A stretch of DNA of 64,000 nt, from NCBI RefSeq assembly GCF_017571525.1, contig NZ_JAGETY010000004.1:124001-188000 (forward strand). Direction: 5' to 3'. The notes under the pieces were generated by a model, which made no database searches, was not told the origin of the DNA, and saw nothing but the letters and a program-made list of their open reading frames with translations. Positions 8,044 to 16,183 of the stretch are shown here, piece by piece (position 1 is the first letter of the stretch; each line of letters opens with the position of its first letter). This DNA comes from Hymenobacter sp. BT559. Lineage in GTDB: Bacteria; Bacteroidota; Bacteroidia; Cytophagales; Hymenobacteraceae. The translations under genes were made by a program, and so were the position numbers.

Positions 8044-8259
8044 ACCGCAGATTCAAACGGATTGCGCAGCTACACCTGTTAACGCAGGCTGCCTACGCAA
8101 ACCTTAAAACAAGAAAGCCGCTTTGTGAGCGGCTTTCTTGTTTTAAGCAAAAGTTACCTGTTTCGGCGCAAACGGCGCGCGCAGCGCTGTAACGAGCATT
8201 CGCGTAGTCAGGCTACGTTAGCAGGTGTAGCTGCGCAATCCGTTTGAATCTGCGGTTTA
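8041..8259. repeat. Long inverted repeat (arms about 57 bp) with nested terminator between convergent genes
   Basis: Arm 8041-8097 begins with the TAA stop of the AlbA_2 gene (TAAACCGCAGATTCAAACGG). Arm 8203-8259 is its reverse complement and begins, on the other strand, with the TAA stop of the small Lys-rich gene. I count about 53 of 57 matches. A separate perfect 19-bp terminator stem (8104-8146) sits between the arms. A direct relative of one arm lies at 7241. Confidence 0.85.
8104..8146. terminator. Bidirectional rho-independent terminator inside the inverted repeat
   Basis: A perfect 19-bp stem (TTAAAACAAGAAAGCCGCT) with a 5-base loop TTGTG, A-rich on the left and T-rich on the right, serves both convergent genes. 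Confidence 0.9.
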
Positions 8260-8373
8260 GTCCTGCTTGCGGGCGCGAGCGGCTTTCTTTTCGTCCTTCT
8301 CGGCTTTCTTTTCTTTGGGCGACTTAGTAGGCTCTTTCTTTTTCTCTTTGCGGGCGTCTTGCGCTTTTGCCAT
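8257..8373 (-). CDS. Small Lys/Glu-rich protein (38 aa)
   Basis: An ATG at 8373 opens a 38-codon frame (MAKAQDARKEKKKEP... ending ARARKQD) with a TAA at 8259-8257. Lys and Arg make up over a third of the protein, interleaved with Glu, Asp and Ala, as in short basic proteins that coat nucleic acid or bind ribosomes. No family is recognised. The stop codon is the first triplet of the repeat arm at 8259, mirroring the neighbour on the other strand, and the central terminator at 8104-8146 would end its transcript. Low-complexity composition makes the call moderate, but a clean start and stop and the convergent terminator support a real gene. Confidence 0.6.
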   Translation of the reverse strand: MAKAQDARKEKKKEPTKSPKEKKAEKDEKKAARARKQD

Positions 8374-8476
8374 GAGTGAAAATAGGTTGGGGTGGAAGGG
8401 TGTAAAAAACAAGCGAATGCAAACTAGAACTGCCAGAACGCCAGCCTAACGCACGCTTTACAGCCAAAAGTATGGG

Positions 8477-10000
8477 CTAGCTAGCGGGCAAGGCGGGCCA
8501 GTAGCGCTCGCGCAAAATGCGCAAGTGGTGCGCCTCGTGCCCGGTAATAATATACAGCAGCGCCCGCACCGAGGTTGCCCCGCCATTGGCGCGGCCGGCG
8601 CGCTCCAGCTGCCCACCATTCAGCCCACTAAAGAAGGCAAGCGTAGCGGCGCGCACGGCATGGTATTCGGTTAGCAAGTCGCTCATCGAGCGGTCATTGG
8701 CCTCGCTGTTAGCGGCAAACTCGTTTTCATCAAAACCGGGCAGCTCCTGCGCGTCGGCGCGGGCAAAGCGTAGGGCACGGTAAGCGAAAATGCGTTCGGC
8801 ATCGGTAATGTGCACCAGCACCTCCTTGGGCGTCCATTTGCCGGGCGCGTAGCGCATCAGGGCCTGGCTTTCGGTGAGGCCGGCCAGCTCGCGGTGCACC
8901 TCGGCAGCCTGCTGGCGCAGCTGGGCCAGCGGGTCGGCCTCGGCGGGCACCAGGTCGATATAAGCCTGCGTATAAGAAAGATAGGTGCCGGGCGCCGGGC
9001 GCCCTTGCGTGATGGATGGTGTAGTCGCCATAGTGGCAAAGGTAGCCGCCGGCCGCAGATACTGAAATTTGTAGCGCATAGCCCCTAGCGGGCGCCTGGT
9101 GAGGGGCTGTCCGCCCAGCCGCCAGCGGACCGGGCGCAACTCCCTGGCAGCCACTTCGGCGGGTGCTAAGGCGTTGATGCCGAAAGCCCAGCGCAGAAAA
9201 TCGGGCATAATTGTGCCCCAGGTATCAGGGTGATGGTGGCCGCCCGGCACTTCTACGTAGCGCGCTGCGGTGGCAGGCAGCCCCTGCCCGGCTAGGGCCG
9301 CCAGCAAGTCCAGGGTGTCGTCGATAGCGTCGATAATACCGTTATTATTACGGTCGCTGGTTTCGTCGTCGGTGCCGGTCTGCAGCCAGAACTGCTGACC
9401 GAGGCTAGCCGGCCGGGCACGCACCAGGCTGTGCATCAGGCGGTCAGCATCGGTATAGCCGTCGGCTAGCCCCCTCCCCCGCCACCAAAAGGAGCCGCTG
9501 AATACGCCGGCTCTCCCAAACGCTTCGGGGTGGTGCCAGGCCAGGTCGAAGGCCATGAGGCCCCCTAGCGACATGCCGGCCACGGCCGCCTCGCCTGCCT
9601 CGGCGCTGGCGTGGTAGTGGGCCTGCACGTAAGGAAGTAATTCCTTGAGCATAAAGTCGGTGTAGCGCCCGGCGCGGCTGCCGCGGCCCAGGTAATCGGG
9701 GCGGGCGGCCACGCCGTATTCCTGCAGGCGGTCGGCGGCATGAATGGCCACCAGCACAAACGGCCGCACCTCACCGCGCCGAAACAGCCGGTTGAGTGTA
9801 GCTGGCAGATGCAAGCGCGTCAGGTCCTGGCCATCATTCAGGTAGAGCACCGGATACGGCTCAGCGGCCCGCACCGAAAAGCCCGGTGGCAGCACCACAT
9901 CGAGCCGCACCACGCGCCCCAGCGCCACCGAAAATAAGTATTCGTCGCGCCGTACCACCACCGTAGCGCCACGCGGCGATTGAAACGTTGTCACTGCCAT
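8477..10000 (-). CDS. Esterase (PF00756-type) fused to a DinB-like domain
   Basis: The frame encodes two proteins usually seen apart. Residues about 1-280 are an Esterase-D-like alpha/beta-hydrolase (VLYLNDGQ; nucleophile Ser in GMSLGG; GGHHHPDTW near the end). Residues about 325-507 are a DinB-superfamily four-helix bundle (APGKWTPKEVLVHITDAERI; HEAHHLRILRERY supplies metal-ligand histidines), a family found in thiol transferases and stress proteins. I start at the ATG at 10000 (MAVTTFQSPRG); an ATG at 10030 is also open. An ATG at 9031 preceded by TACCTTTG marks where a free DinB gene could begin, so this may be a fusion by loss of a stop codon. It is divergent from another esterase gene. 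Confidence 0.8.
   Translation of the reverse strand: MAVTTFQSPRGATVVVRRDEYLFSVALGRVVRLDVVLPPGFSVRAAEPYPVLYLNDGQDLTRLHLPATLNRLFRRGEVRPFVLVAIHAADRLQEYGVAARPDYLGRGSRAGRYTDFMLKELLPYVQAHYHASAEAGEAAVAGMSLGGLMAFDLAWHHPEAFGRAGVFSGSFWWRGRGLADGYTDADRLMHSLVRARPASLGQQFWLQTGTDDETSDRNNNGIIDAIDDTLDLLAALAGQGLPATAARYVEVPGGHHHPDTWGTIMPDFLRWAFGINALAPAEVAARELRPVRWRLGGQPLTRRPLGAMRYKFQYLRPAATFATMATTPSITQGRPAPGTYLSYTQAYIDLVPAEADPLAQLRQQAAEVHRELAGLTESQALMRYAPGKWTPKEVLVHITDAERIFAYRALRFARADAQELPGFDENEFAANSEANDRSMSDLLTEYHAVRAATLAFFSGLNGGQLERAGRANGGATSVRALLYIITGHEAHHLRILRERYWPALPAS
9037..9044 (-). promoter_or_regulatory. TACCTTTG box inside the esterase-DinB frame
   Basis: On the minus strand TACCTTTG is followed after 5 bases by an in-frame ATG (9031) that opens the DinB part (MATTPSITQGRP). 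The same spacing precedes other starts in this window. It suggests that the DinB module can be transcribed alone. Confidence 0.45.
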
Positions 10001-10115
10001 TTCTATGCAAATAAACACGGCTAAGTGCATTCTGCTAAAATCTTGGCCGTTCGGTTTTTCTGCTTAGTTTGCGGCCGGTTCACGCGGGCGCCTCATCCCC
10101 GCCGGGCCTAGCACT

Positions 10116-10823
10116 TTGCACGAAGAATACCGCCGCTTCTACTCCCAGCACCTGGGCTTGGACATGGAAATGCTGGTCGTAGGCGACTACGGCTACCCCC
10201 TCATCGTCTTCCCCACGTCCAACGGCCGCTACTACGAGGCCAAGGATTTTCACCTGGTCGATTCCGTTCGCTGGTTTGTCGAAAACCGCCTGCTTAAGCT
10301 CATCTGCATCGATAGTGGCGACAAGTGGAGCTGGTATGCCAAGCACCTGCACCCCGGCACCCGCGTGCACAACCACGGCCTCTACGACCGCATGGTGAGC
10401 GAGGAGTTGGTGCCGCGCCTGCAGCAAGAGTGCCAAGTCGATAAAGTAGGCGTAGCGGGCTGTTCGCTAGGGGGTTACCAGGCCCTGAATTTTGCCTTTC
10501 GCCACCCTAATCAAGTTGCCCATATGTTCTCGATGGGGGCGGCCTTCGACATCAAGATGTTTCTGGATGGGCACTACGACGAGCAGGCGTACTTCCACAA
10601 TCCGCCCGACTATATGCCTAATGCCCAGGATGCTAATTTCCACCAGATGAATATTATTCTGGGCACGGCCGAGCACGACTTCTGCAAGGATGCGAACTAT
10701 CGCATGTCGGAAATTCTATTGCGCAAGGGCATTCCGCACCGCCTCGATGTGCGCCCGCACGGCACCCACGACTGGCCAGTGTGGCGCGATATGTTTCCCG
10801 AATACGTCTCTACCATCTTTTAG
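10116..10823 (+). CDS. Alpha/beta-hydrolase of the esterase-D type
   Basis: This 235-residue cytoplasmic hydrolase has the nucleophile elbow GCSLGGYQALN (about residue 113) and a late His in RPHGTHDWPVW. Family members cleave carboxyl esters or thioesters. The start is taken as the TTG at 10116, because conserved-looking sequence (HEEYRRFYSQHLG) begins there and no upstream ATG is in frame; the ATG at MEML is too internal. It is the first of five same-strand genes, 71 bases before the ATP-grasp gene, so it may release or activate a product of the ligases downstream. That role is inference from gene order. Confidence 0.8.
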   Translation: MHEEYRRFYSQHLGLDMEMLVVGDYGYPLIVFPTSNGRYYEAKDFHLVDSVRWFVENRLLKLICIDSGDKWSWYAKHLHPGTRVHNHGLYDRMVSEELVPRLQQECQVDKVGVAGCSLGGYQALNFAFRHPNQVAHMFSMGAAFDIKMFLDGHYDEQAYFHNPPDYMPNAQDANFHQMNIILGTAEHDFCKDANYRMSEILLRKGIPHRLDVRPHGTHDWPVWRDMFPEYVSTIF

Positions 10824-10894
10824 CCAACTGTTTGCGTACACCCTACCGTTGTTAGCTTACTTACCAACACCCTAGCAGCTAAATTCTTTTTCCT

Positions 10895-12097
10895 ATGAAA
10901 AAAATCGGCATCTTGTTCGGCCAGGAAAATACTTTTCCGCAGGCCTTTGTGGACCGCGTTAATCAAAAAGCCGTTGACGGCATCACCGCCGAGTTCGTGC
11001 GCATCGAGGAGGTCGAGCAGGCCGTAGCTTCCGATTATGCCGTCATCATCGACCGCATTTCGCAGGATGTGCCTTTCTACCGCGCCTACCTCAAGAACGC
11101 CGCCCTCACCGGTACGGCCGTGATTAACAACCCGTTCTGGTGGAGCGCCGACGAGAAGTTTTTCAATAATGCCCTGGCCGTGCAGCTAGGGGTGCCGGTG
11201 CCCAAAACCCTGCTGCTACCCAGCAAGGCCCGCCCCGATGACACCAACGAGAACTCCTTCCGCAACCTAGCCATGTTCGACTGGCACAAGGCGTTTGAGA
11301 AAATCGGTTTTCCGGCCTTCATGAAACCTCACGCCGGCGGCGGCTGGAAGAGCGTGTATAAGGTAGACAACCCCGACGAAGCCTGGCGCGCCTACGACGA
11401 AACCGGCCAACTTGTGATGCTCTATCAGGAAGCTGTTGATTTTGAGGACTATTTCCGCTGCTACTGCCTAGGCGGCAAGGATGTGCTCATCATGCCCTAC
11501 GAGCCGCGCAACGCGCCCCACCAGCGCTACCAGACCGAGATGAAAACCCAGGGCGAAGCCGGCGAAAAGCTGCTTGCTACCATTAAGGACTACACCCTAC
11601 GCCTGTGCCAGGGCCTGGGCTATGACTTTAATACGGTGGAGTTTGCGGTGCGCGGTGGCGTGCCGATTGCCATTGATTTCGGCAACCCAGCTCCCGATGC
11701 TGACCTTAATTCGGTAGGCCCCGAGAATTTTGAGTGGGTAGTAGAGCATGCTGCTAAGCTCGCCATTGAGCGCGCCCAGGCGCAGAAAGCTGGCCAGGAC
11801 AACCTCACCTGGGGCACCTTCGTGCAGAAGTCGGCCCGCCAAACGGCCATTGCCTCCACCGATGGTACCGTAGAAATAGGCGCTGCCGTGCACGAAACCA
11901 ACGACCTGGGCACCAATCCGCCCAAGGCAGCCCAGCCAGCCAAGAAGGCGGCCGCCCCCAAAAAAGACGCTAGCCCCGCCCCCGTTGCTCCGGAAGGCGA
12001 AGTGCCCAAACCCGCTAAAAAAGCCCCAGCGGCCAAAGCGGCCCCTGCCGCCTCAGCACCCGCTAAGCCAACAAAATCAGCGGGCAAGAAATCGTAA
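10895..12097 (+). CDS. ATP-grasp ligase with histone-H1-like C-terminal tail
   Basis: ATP-grasp enzymes join a carboxylate to an amine through an acyl phosphate. Residues about 1-330 form the ligase: a start MKKIGILFGQENTFP, the nucleotide-binding GFPAFMKPHAGGGWKSV (Lys144), and the metal-binding end EFAVRGGVPIAIDFGNPAPD. Residues about 341-400 are low complexity, made of Ala, Lys and Pro with repeated PAKKA/PKPAKKA motifs like histone H1 or bacterial Hc1 proteins, unusual on an ATP-grasp enzyme. The substrate is unknown. It lies between an esterase and a carboxylate-amine ligase, with a terminator after it (12130-12162). Confidence 0.85.
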   Translation: MKKIGILFGQENTFPQAFVDRVNQKAVDGITAEFVRIEEVEQAVASDYAVIIDRISQDVPFYRAYLKNAALTGTAVINNPFWWSADEKFFNNALAVQLGVPVPKTLLLPSKARPDDTNENSFRNLAMFDWHKAFEKIGFPAFMKPHAGGGWKSVYKVDNPDEAWRAYDETGQLVMLYQEAVDFEDYFRCYCLGGKDVLIMPYEPRNAPHQRYQTEMKTQGEAGEKLLATIKDYTLRLCQGLGYDFNTVEFAVRGGVPIAIDFGNPAPDADLNSVGPENFEWVVEHAAKLAIERAQAQKAGQDNLTWGTFVQKSARQTAIASTDGTVEIGAAVHETNDLGTNPPKAAQPAKKAAAPKKDASPAPVAPEGEVPKPAKKAPAAKAAPAASAPAKPTKSAGKKS

Positions 12098-12129
12098 CCG
12101 TCTTTGTTTAAATAGGTATACTTCGAAGG

Positions 12130-12162
12130 GGCTGCCATCACTGCTTGGTGGCAGCCTTTTTT
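12130..12162 (+). terminator. Terminator between ATP-grasp and carboxylate-amine ligase genes
   Basis: GGCTGCCA (12130-12137) pairs with TGGCAGCC (12149-12156) and is followed by six T. It would end or attenuate transcripts inside the five-gene block. Confidence 0.8.
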
Positions 12163-12226
12163 GCGGCCTTTCTCTTCCTATTTATTATCCAGGTAAACTT
12201 CGCCCACCTTCTCTCGCTAGCTACTT

Positions 12227-13333
12227 ATGCCACGGCCCGTTTTTACCCTCGGAATTGAGGAAGAATTTCAAACTATCGACCCGATTACGCGCGACCTACG
12301 CTCGCACATGTCTAAAATCGTAGAAGATGGTAAAATAACCCTGCACGAGCAGGTGAAGGCCGAAATGCACGAATCAGTGGTGGAGGTAGGTACCACTATT
12401 TGCAAGAATATTCACGAGGCACGCGAAGAAGTGGTACATCTGCGCCGCCAGGTAATCGAACTCGCCGACCGCGTGGGGCTCAAAATTGCGGCTGCCGGTA
12501 CGCACCCGTTTTCGCGCTGGCAAGACCAGCCTATTACGCCGGACGCCCGCTATGATAAAATCGTGGAGGAACTGCAGGAAGCGGCCCGCTCCAACCTGGT
12601 TTTTGGTATGCACGTGCATATTGGCATCGAAAACCGCGACCTGGGCGTGTACATGATGAATGCGCTGCGTTATTTCTTACCGCACTTATTTGCGCTTAGC
12701 ACCAATTCGCCGTTTTGGGAGGGGCGCGAAACGGGATACAAATCTTTTAGAACCAAGGTTTTCGAGCGTTTTCCACGCACGGGAATTCCCGGATATTTCA
12801 CAAGCGCTTCGGATTATGATGAGTTTCTGGCCCTGCTGATAAAAACCGGCTGCATCGACAATGGCAAAAAAATATGGTGGGATTTGCGTCTCCATCCATT
12901 TTTCGACACCATCGAGTACCGCATCTGCGACATGATGATGCGCGCCGACGAAACCATTGCGGTGGCAGCCGTGATGCAGGCCCTAGTGGCCAAGATTTAT
13001 AAGCTGAAATGCCAGAATCTAAATTTCCGCCTCTACCGCAGCGCGCTCATCAAAGAAAATAAATGGCGCGCCGCTCGCTACGGCATTGATGGCCGTTTAA
13101 TTGACTTTGGCTCGCAGGAAGAGAAGCCGGCCCGGCAGCTGATACTGGAACTCCTCGATTTTGTCGATGATGTTCTTGATGACCTGGGCAGCCGCCACGA
13201 AGTCGAATACATCCTCAAAATGCTGGAAATGGGCACCGGGGCCGACCGGCAGCTAGCGGTATTCCAGCAGACGGCTGACCTGACCAAGGTAGTCGATTAC
13301 ATTTTGCAGGAAACTACGCACGGCCTGTACTAG
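12227..13333 (+). CDS. Carboxylate-amine ligase, GCS2 / YbdK type
   Basis: This family has the glutamine-synthetase-like fold of glutamate-cysteine ligase type 2 and forms amide bonds with ATP. The start MPRPVFTLGIEEEFQTIDP carries the signature GIEEEF (Glu11-13, metal site); MHVHIGIENRD and EYRICDMMMRADE are further metal and nucleotide motifs. At 368 residues it is of the usual length for YbdK proteins, whose E. coli member has weak gamma-glutamylcysteine activity. The substrate here is unknown. Its neighbours, two ATP-grasp genes and an amidotransferase, suggest a shared pathway building a small amide-linked compound. Confidence 0.9.
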   Translation: MPRPVFTLGIEEEFQTIDPITRDLRSHMSKIVEDGKITLHEQVKAEMHESVVEVGTTICKNIHEAREEVVHLRRQVIELADRVGLKIAAAGTHPFSRWQDQPITPDARYDKIVEELQEAARSNLVFGMHVHIGIENRDLGVYMMNALRYFLPHLFALSTNSPFWEGRETGYKSFRTKVFERFPRTGIPGYFTSASDYDEFLALLIKTGCIDNGKKIWWDLRLHPFFDTIEYRICDMMMRADETIAVAAVMQALVAKIYKLKCQNLNFRLYRSALIKENKWRAARYGIDGRLIDFGSQEEKPARQLILELLDFVDDVLDDLGSRHEVEYILKMLEMGTGADRQLAVFQQTADLTKVVDYILQETTHGLY

Positions 13334-13425
13334 TTGATAGCAACTTGCCGTCCCGAAATTACTACCGCTATTTACGCTTGGCTGGCTACATTTTTTGTCT
13401 TTCTTAAGTGCCCACTTTTATTATT

Positions 13426-14250
13426 ATGAATCAATTTAAAGTTGCTATTCTGGATATGTACAATAATTTCCCTAACGAAGGAATGCGTTGTATCCGGCAG
13501 CTACTACACCGCGCCGAGCACGACAGCCAGGTTAGCTTTCAAGTAGATACTTTTAACGTCAGGGCCAATAATGAAGTACCTGGGCTGGAGTACGATATTT
13601 ATATTTCCACTGGCGGGCCGGGCAGCCCACTAGCCTCTACCGAGCCCTGGGAGGCTCCTTATTTTAATTTTATTGACGCGCTGTTTGCTTATAACAAGCA
13701 GACCGAGCGCAAAAAGCATTTATTGCTGATTTGCCACTCCTTCCAATTAGTTAGCCGGCATCTAGGCCTGGGAGAAGTCGGTAAGCGCAAGTCCACCTCT
13801 TTTGGGGTGCTGCCGGTGCATTTAACAGCGGCGGGCCACCATGACCCGGTTTTTGCGAAGCTGCCCGAACCATTTTTTGCCGTCGATTCGCGCGATTATC
13901 AGTTAACCGATTTACATCCCGGGCGCTTGCACGATTTGGGGATAGAAGTGCTGTGCTTAGAAAAAGAGCGTCCGCACGTGCCCCTGGCCCGCGCTATTAT
14001 GGCTCTTCGATTTTCACCCGAGGTAATTGGCACACAGTTTCACCCCGAGGCCGATGGCGAAGGAATGCTCCGCTATATGCTTACCGACGAGCGTAAGCAG
14101 CAGGTAATCAACGCCTATGGGGAGGATAAATACCACGAAATGGTGCGCCTGCTAGGCACACCGGGCACCATAGACGTTACGGAAAGCACTATTATACCCA
14201 CCTTTTTACGGCGGGCCCTGGCAGCATTGCGTGAGCCCGCGCTGGCCTAG
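13426..14250 (+). CDS. Class I glutamine amidotransferase domain protein
   Basis: This is a stand-alone GATase1 domain (274 residues). The triad is visible: Cys103 in LLLICHSFQLV, and His206/Glu208 in GTQFHPEAD. The nucleophile region (CHSFQ) departs from the usual GxCxGxQ, so ammonia release from glutamine is likely but not certain; some relatives hydrolyse gamma-glutamyl bonds instead. An oxyanion-type STGGPGSP is at 61-68. I start at the ATG at 13426, 18 bases after an in-frame GTG. Codons here are more AT-rich than in the preceding genes. A strong terminator follows at 14269. It may supply ammonia to, or trim products of, the adjacent ligases (inference). Confidence 0.85.
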   Translation: MNQFKVAILDMYNNFPNEGMRCIRQLLHRAEHDSQVSFQVDTFNVRANNEVPGLEYDIYISTGGPGSPLASTEPWEAPYFNFIDALFAYNKQTERKKHLLLICHSFQLVSRHLGLGEVGKRKSTSFGVLPVHLTAAGHHDPVFAKLPEPFFAVDSRDYQLTDLHPGRLHDLGIEVLCLEKERPHVPLARAIMALRFSPEVIGTQFHPEADGEGMLRYMLTDERKQQVINAYGEDKYHEMVRLLGTPGTIDVTESTIIPTFLRRALAALREPALA

Positions 14251-14268
14251 CCTTTCATTTCACCATGC

Positions 14269-14310
14269 AAAACATTGGCGCGGCTCTCTTGAATCGCGCC
14301 AATGTTTTTT
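14269..14310 (+). terminator. Terminator after the amidotransferase gene
   Basis: A perfect 14-bp stem AAAACATTGGCGCG (14269-14282) / complement (14295-14308) runs into T6. An ATG at 14265 is open into the next gene, but the extra 22 codons are only this hairpin translated, so the next gene must start later. Confidence 0.9.
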
Positions 14311-14330
14311 CATTTTGCCCTATTGCTGTC

Positions 14331-15521
14331 ATGATTCCTGCTCCTCGCCATTTATTTAATGCGGCTTTTACGCCTGAAAGCTACCACGCTATGCTCGCCA
14401 ATATTGACCAGCAGCTGCCGGGGCAGCTCGACTTTCGAGTGGCTGAAACTCCGGTGTTTGTGCCAGCCGCCTTGCGCGATAAGCTTATCGAGGCGGGCCG
14501 GGCTATTATTAGGGTTATTCAACAACCCGATTTTAAGCAGCGCACCGAGGCCGCCATTCCGGCCAGCCAGCGCGTGCCCAACGAGGATGCGCACGCTGAA
14601 TTTCTGACCTTTGATTTTGCGGTGTGCCGCGATGCAAGTGGCGAGCTGGAGCCTCAACTTATTGAGATGCAGGGCTTTCCGTCGCTCTATGCCTTCCAGG
14701 CTTATTTGCCGGAGATGTTTACGGCGCATTACCCTATTCCTCCCACAGTATCCCCCTTTCTTGAGATACCCGATGCTGAAGCGTACCGCCAAAATTTAAG
14801 AAATTTATTAATTGGCGATAAAAATCCTGAAAACGTCATCCTGTTGGAGCTATTTCCGGAAAAGCAAAAAACCCGAATTGACTTTGCGCTAACCAAAAAA
14901 TACTGGGGCATTGAAGCAGTTTCCTTACCAGACATTCGCAAGCGGGGCCGCCAATTGTTCTATGAGAAGGATGGCCGCGAGATTTTTATTGAGCGCATTT
15001 ATAATCGAATTATTTTTGATGAGCTTGACCGTTACCCCGATTTAAATCCAGAATTTAATTTAACCGATGACGTGGACGTTGAATGGGTAGGGCACCCAAA
15101 CTGGTTTTTTCGCATTAGCAAGTACACGTTGCCCTTAATAAGCAGCCCCTTTGCGCCCGCCAGCTACTACCTGCACGAGCTGGCCGAGTACCCGCGCGAT
15201 TTGGAAAATTATGTTTTGAAACCATTATTTTCCTTCGCTGGTGCGGGTGTTCGGCTACATGTTACGGCCGCCGACCTGGATGCGCTGCCGGATAAACAGA
15301 ATTATCTGCTACAGCGCAAAGTGACCTATGCGCCAGTAGTGCAAGCGCCCGACGGGCTGGTTAAATGCGAAATTCGCCTGCTTTATACCTGGCCGCACAG
15401 TGAGCCGCAACCCACGCTGGTAGCGGGGCTAGCTCGCCTGAGTCGGGGCGAAATGATAGGCGTCGATTTCAATAAGAATAAAGATTGGGTGGGCGGAACC
15501 ACACCGTTATTTGAAAAGTAG
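14331..15521 (+). CDS. Glutathionylspermidine-synthase-like ATP-grasp protein
   Basis: A 396-residue protein with no obvious named family, but its C-terminal third has ATP-grasp features in order: ENYVLKPLFSFAGAGV (Lys297, like the KPLxxREGxxV loop of glutathionylspermidine synthase), NYLLQRKV at the adenine edge, KCEIRLLYTW and GVDFNKNKDWVGG at the end. An EPQLIEMQGFPS segment at 107-118 resembles the E..N metal motif of that group. I start at the ATG at 14331, just past the terminator. It lies downstream of the amidotransferase and probably adds another amide-forming step. The gene is noticeably AT-rich. The fold assignment is inferred from motifs; the substrate is unknown. Confidence 0.65.
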   Translation: MIPAPRHLFNAAFTPESYHAMLANIDQQLPGQLDFRVAETPVFVPAALRDKLIEAGRAIIRVIQQPDFKQRTEAAIPASQRVPNEDAHAEFLTFDFAVCRDASGELEPQLIEMQGFPSLYAFQAYLPEMFTAHYPIPPTVSPFLEIPDAEAYRQNLRNLLIGDKNPENVILLELFPEKQKTRIDFALTKKYWGIEAVSLPDIRKRGRQLFYEKDGREIFIERIYNRIIFDELDRYPDLNPEFNLTDDVDVEWVGHPNWFFRISKYTLPLISSPFAPASYYLHELAEYPRDLENYVLKPLFSFAGAGVRLHVTAADLDALPDKQNYLLQRKVTYAPVVQAPDGLVKCEIRLLYTWPHSEPQPTLVAGLARLSRGEMIGVDFNKNKDWVGGTTPLFEK

Positions 15522-15606
15522 CATTTTGTTATTTTAAAGCAGAGGCCAACTATGCAGGTAGCACTGCGTATCAGGCAGGTATTGCCTTACTTTCACGCAT
15601 TATTTT

Positions 15607-16098
15607 ATGTCTACTCTAGCTCAGCGCGGTCTCCGGATTTCTAAAAATGCCATTTTCAATTTATTCTTGAATCGGGCCGCCAAATTATTAGGCAAGCCGT
15701 TCAAGGTACTTACTGTTCTCAACGAAACAGCTGATAAGCTAGCTGACGAAAATAGTAAAGACAATAAGTTCAAGCAGCTTTTTGCGGTGGCGCTGACGGT
15801 GGTTAGAATGGTTCGCAGCTACATCAATGGCGACTATCGCCAAATCCCAACTTCTACCGTTGTTTCGGGGCTAGCAGTACTGCTTTATGTGTTGAGTCCG
15901 ATTGATTTAGTCCCCGACTTTATTCCTGTTGTTGGTTTTCTCGACGACCTGAGTCTGGTTAGCTGGTTCGTTGGCAAGTTCAACGGTGAAATTATTCGCT
16001 TCCGCGACTGGGAAATGCAAACTGCTCACCTTACGGCTTCAAATCCGGCCCAGGGCGACCCCTCGCTGCCCGTAGTAGCAGAGCTTGGCCACTCCTAA
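15607..16098 (+). CDS. DUF1232 (YkvA-type) membrane protein
   Basis: The 163-residue protein contains the DUF1232 core VLLYVLSPIDLVPDFIPVVG followed by FLDDLSLVSW, the family signature, across about residues 95-125, with hydrophobic stretches that can span or hairpin into the membrane. A basic, Asn/Lys-containing N-terminal region precedes it. The function of the family is not established. It stands alone, 85 bases after the ATP-grasp-like gene, and a TTACTTTCA promoter-like box lies just upstream (about 15586). Confidence 0.85.
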   Translation: MSTLAQRGLRISKNAIFNLFLNRAAKLLGKPFKVLTVLNETADKLADENSKDNKFKQLFAVALTVVRMVRSYINGDYRQIPTSTVVSGLAVLLYVLSPIDLVPDFIPVVGFLDDLSLVSWFVGKFNGEIIRFRDWEMQTAHLTASNPAQGDPSLPVVAELGHS

Positions 16099-16183
16099 TT
16101 ATTTTCAACTAATTGCAGTTAGCCAGGCGCTAGCTATTTAGGTATCCCTGCTTTGCTACTTATTGTTAGCGTTCTTGACTCCT

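Noticed and set aside
14265..14330. Upstream ATG of the ATP-grasp-like gene
   Set aside because: The added 22 codons are the terminator hairpin at 14269-14310 in translation.
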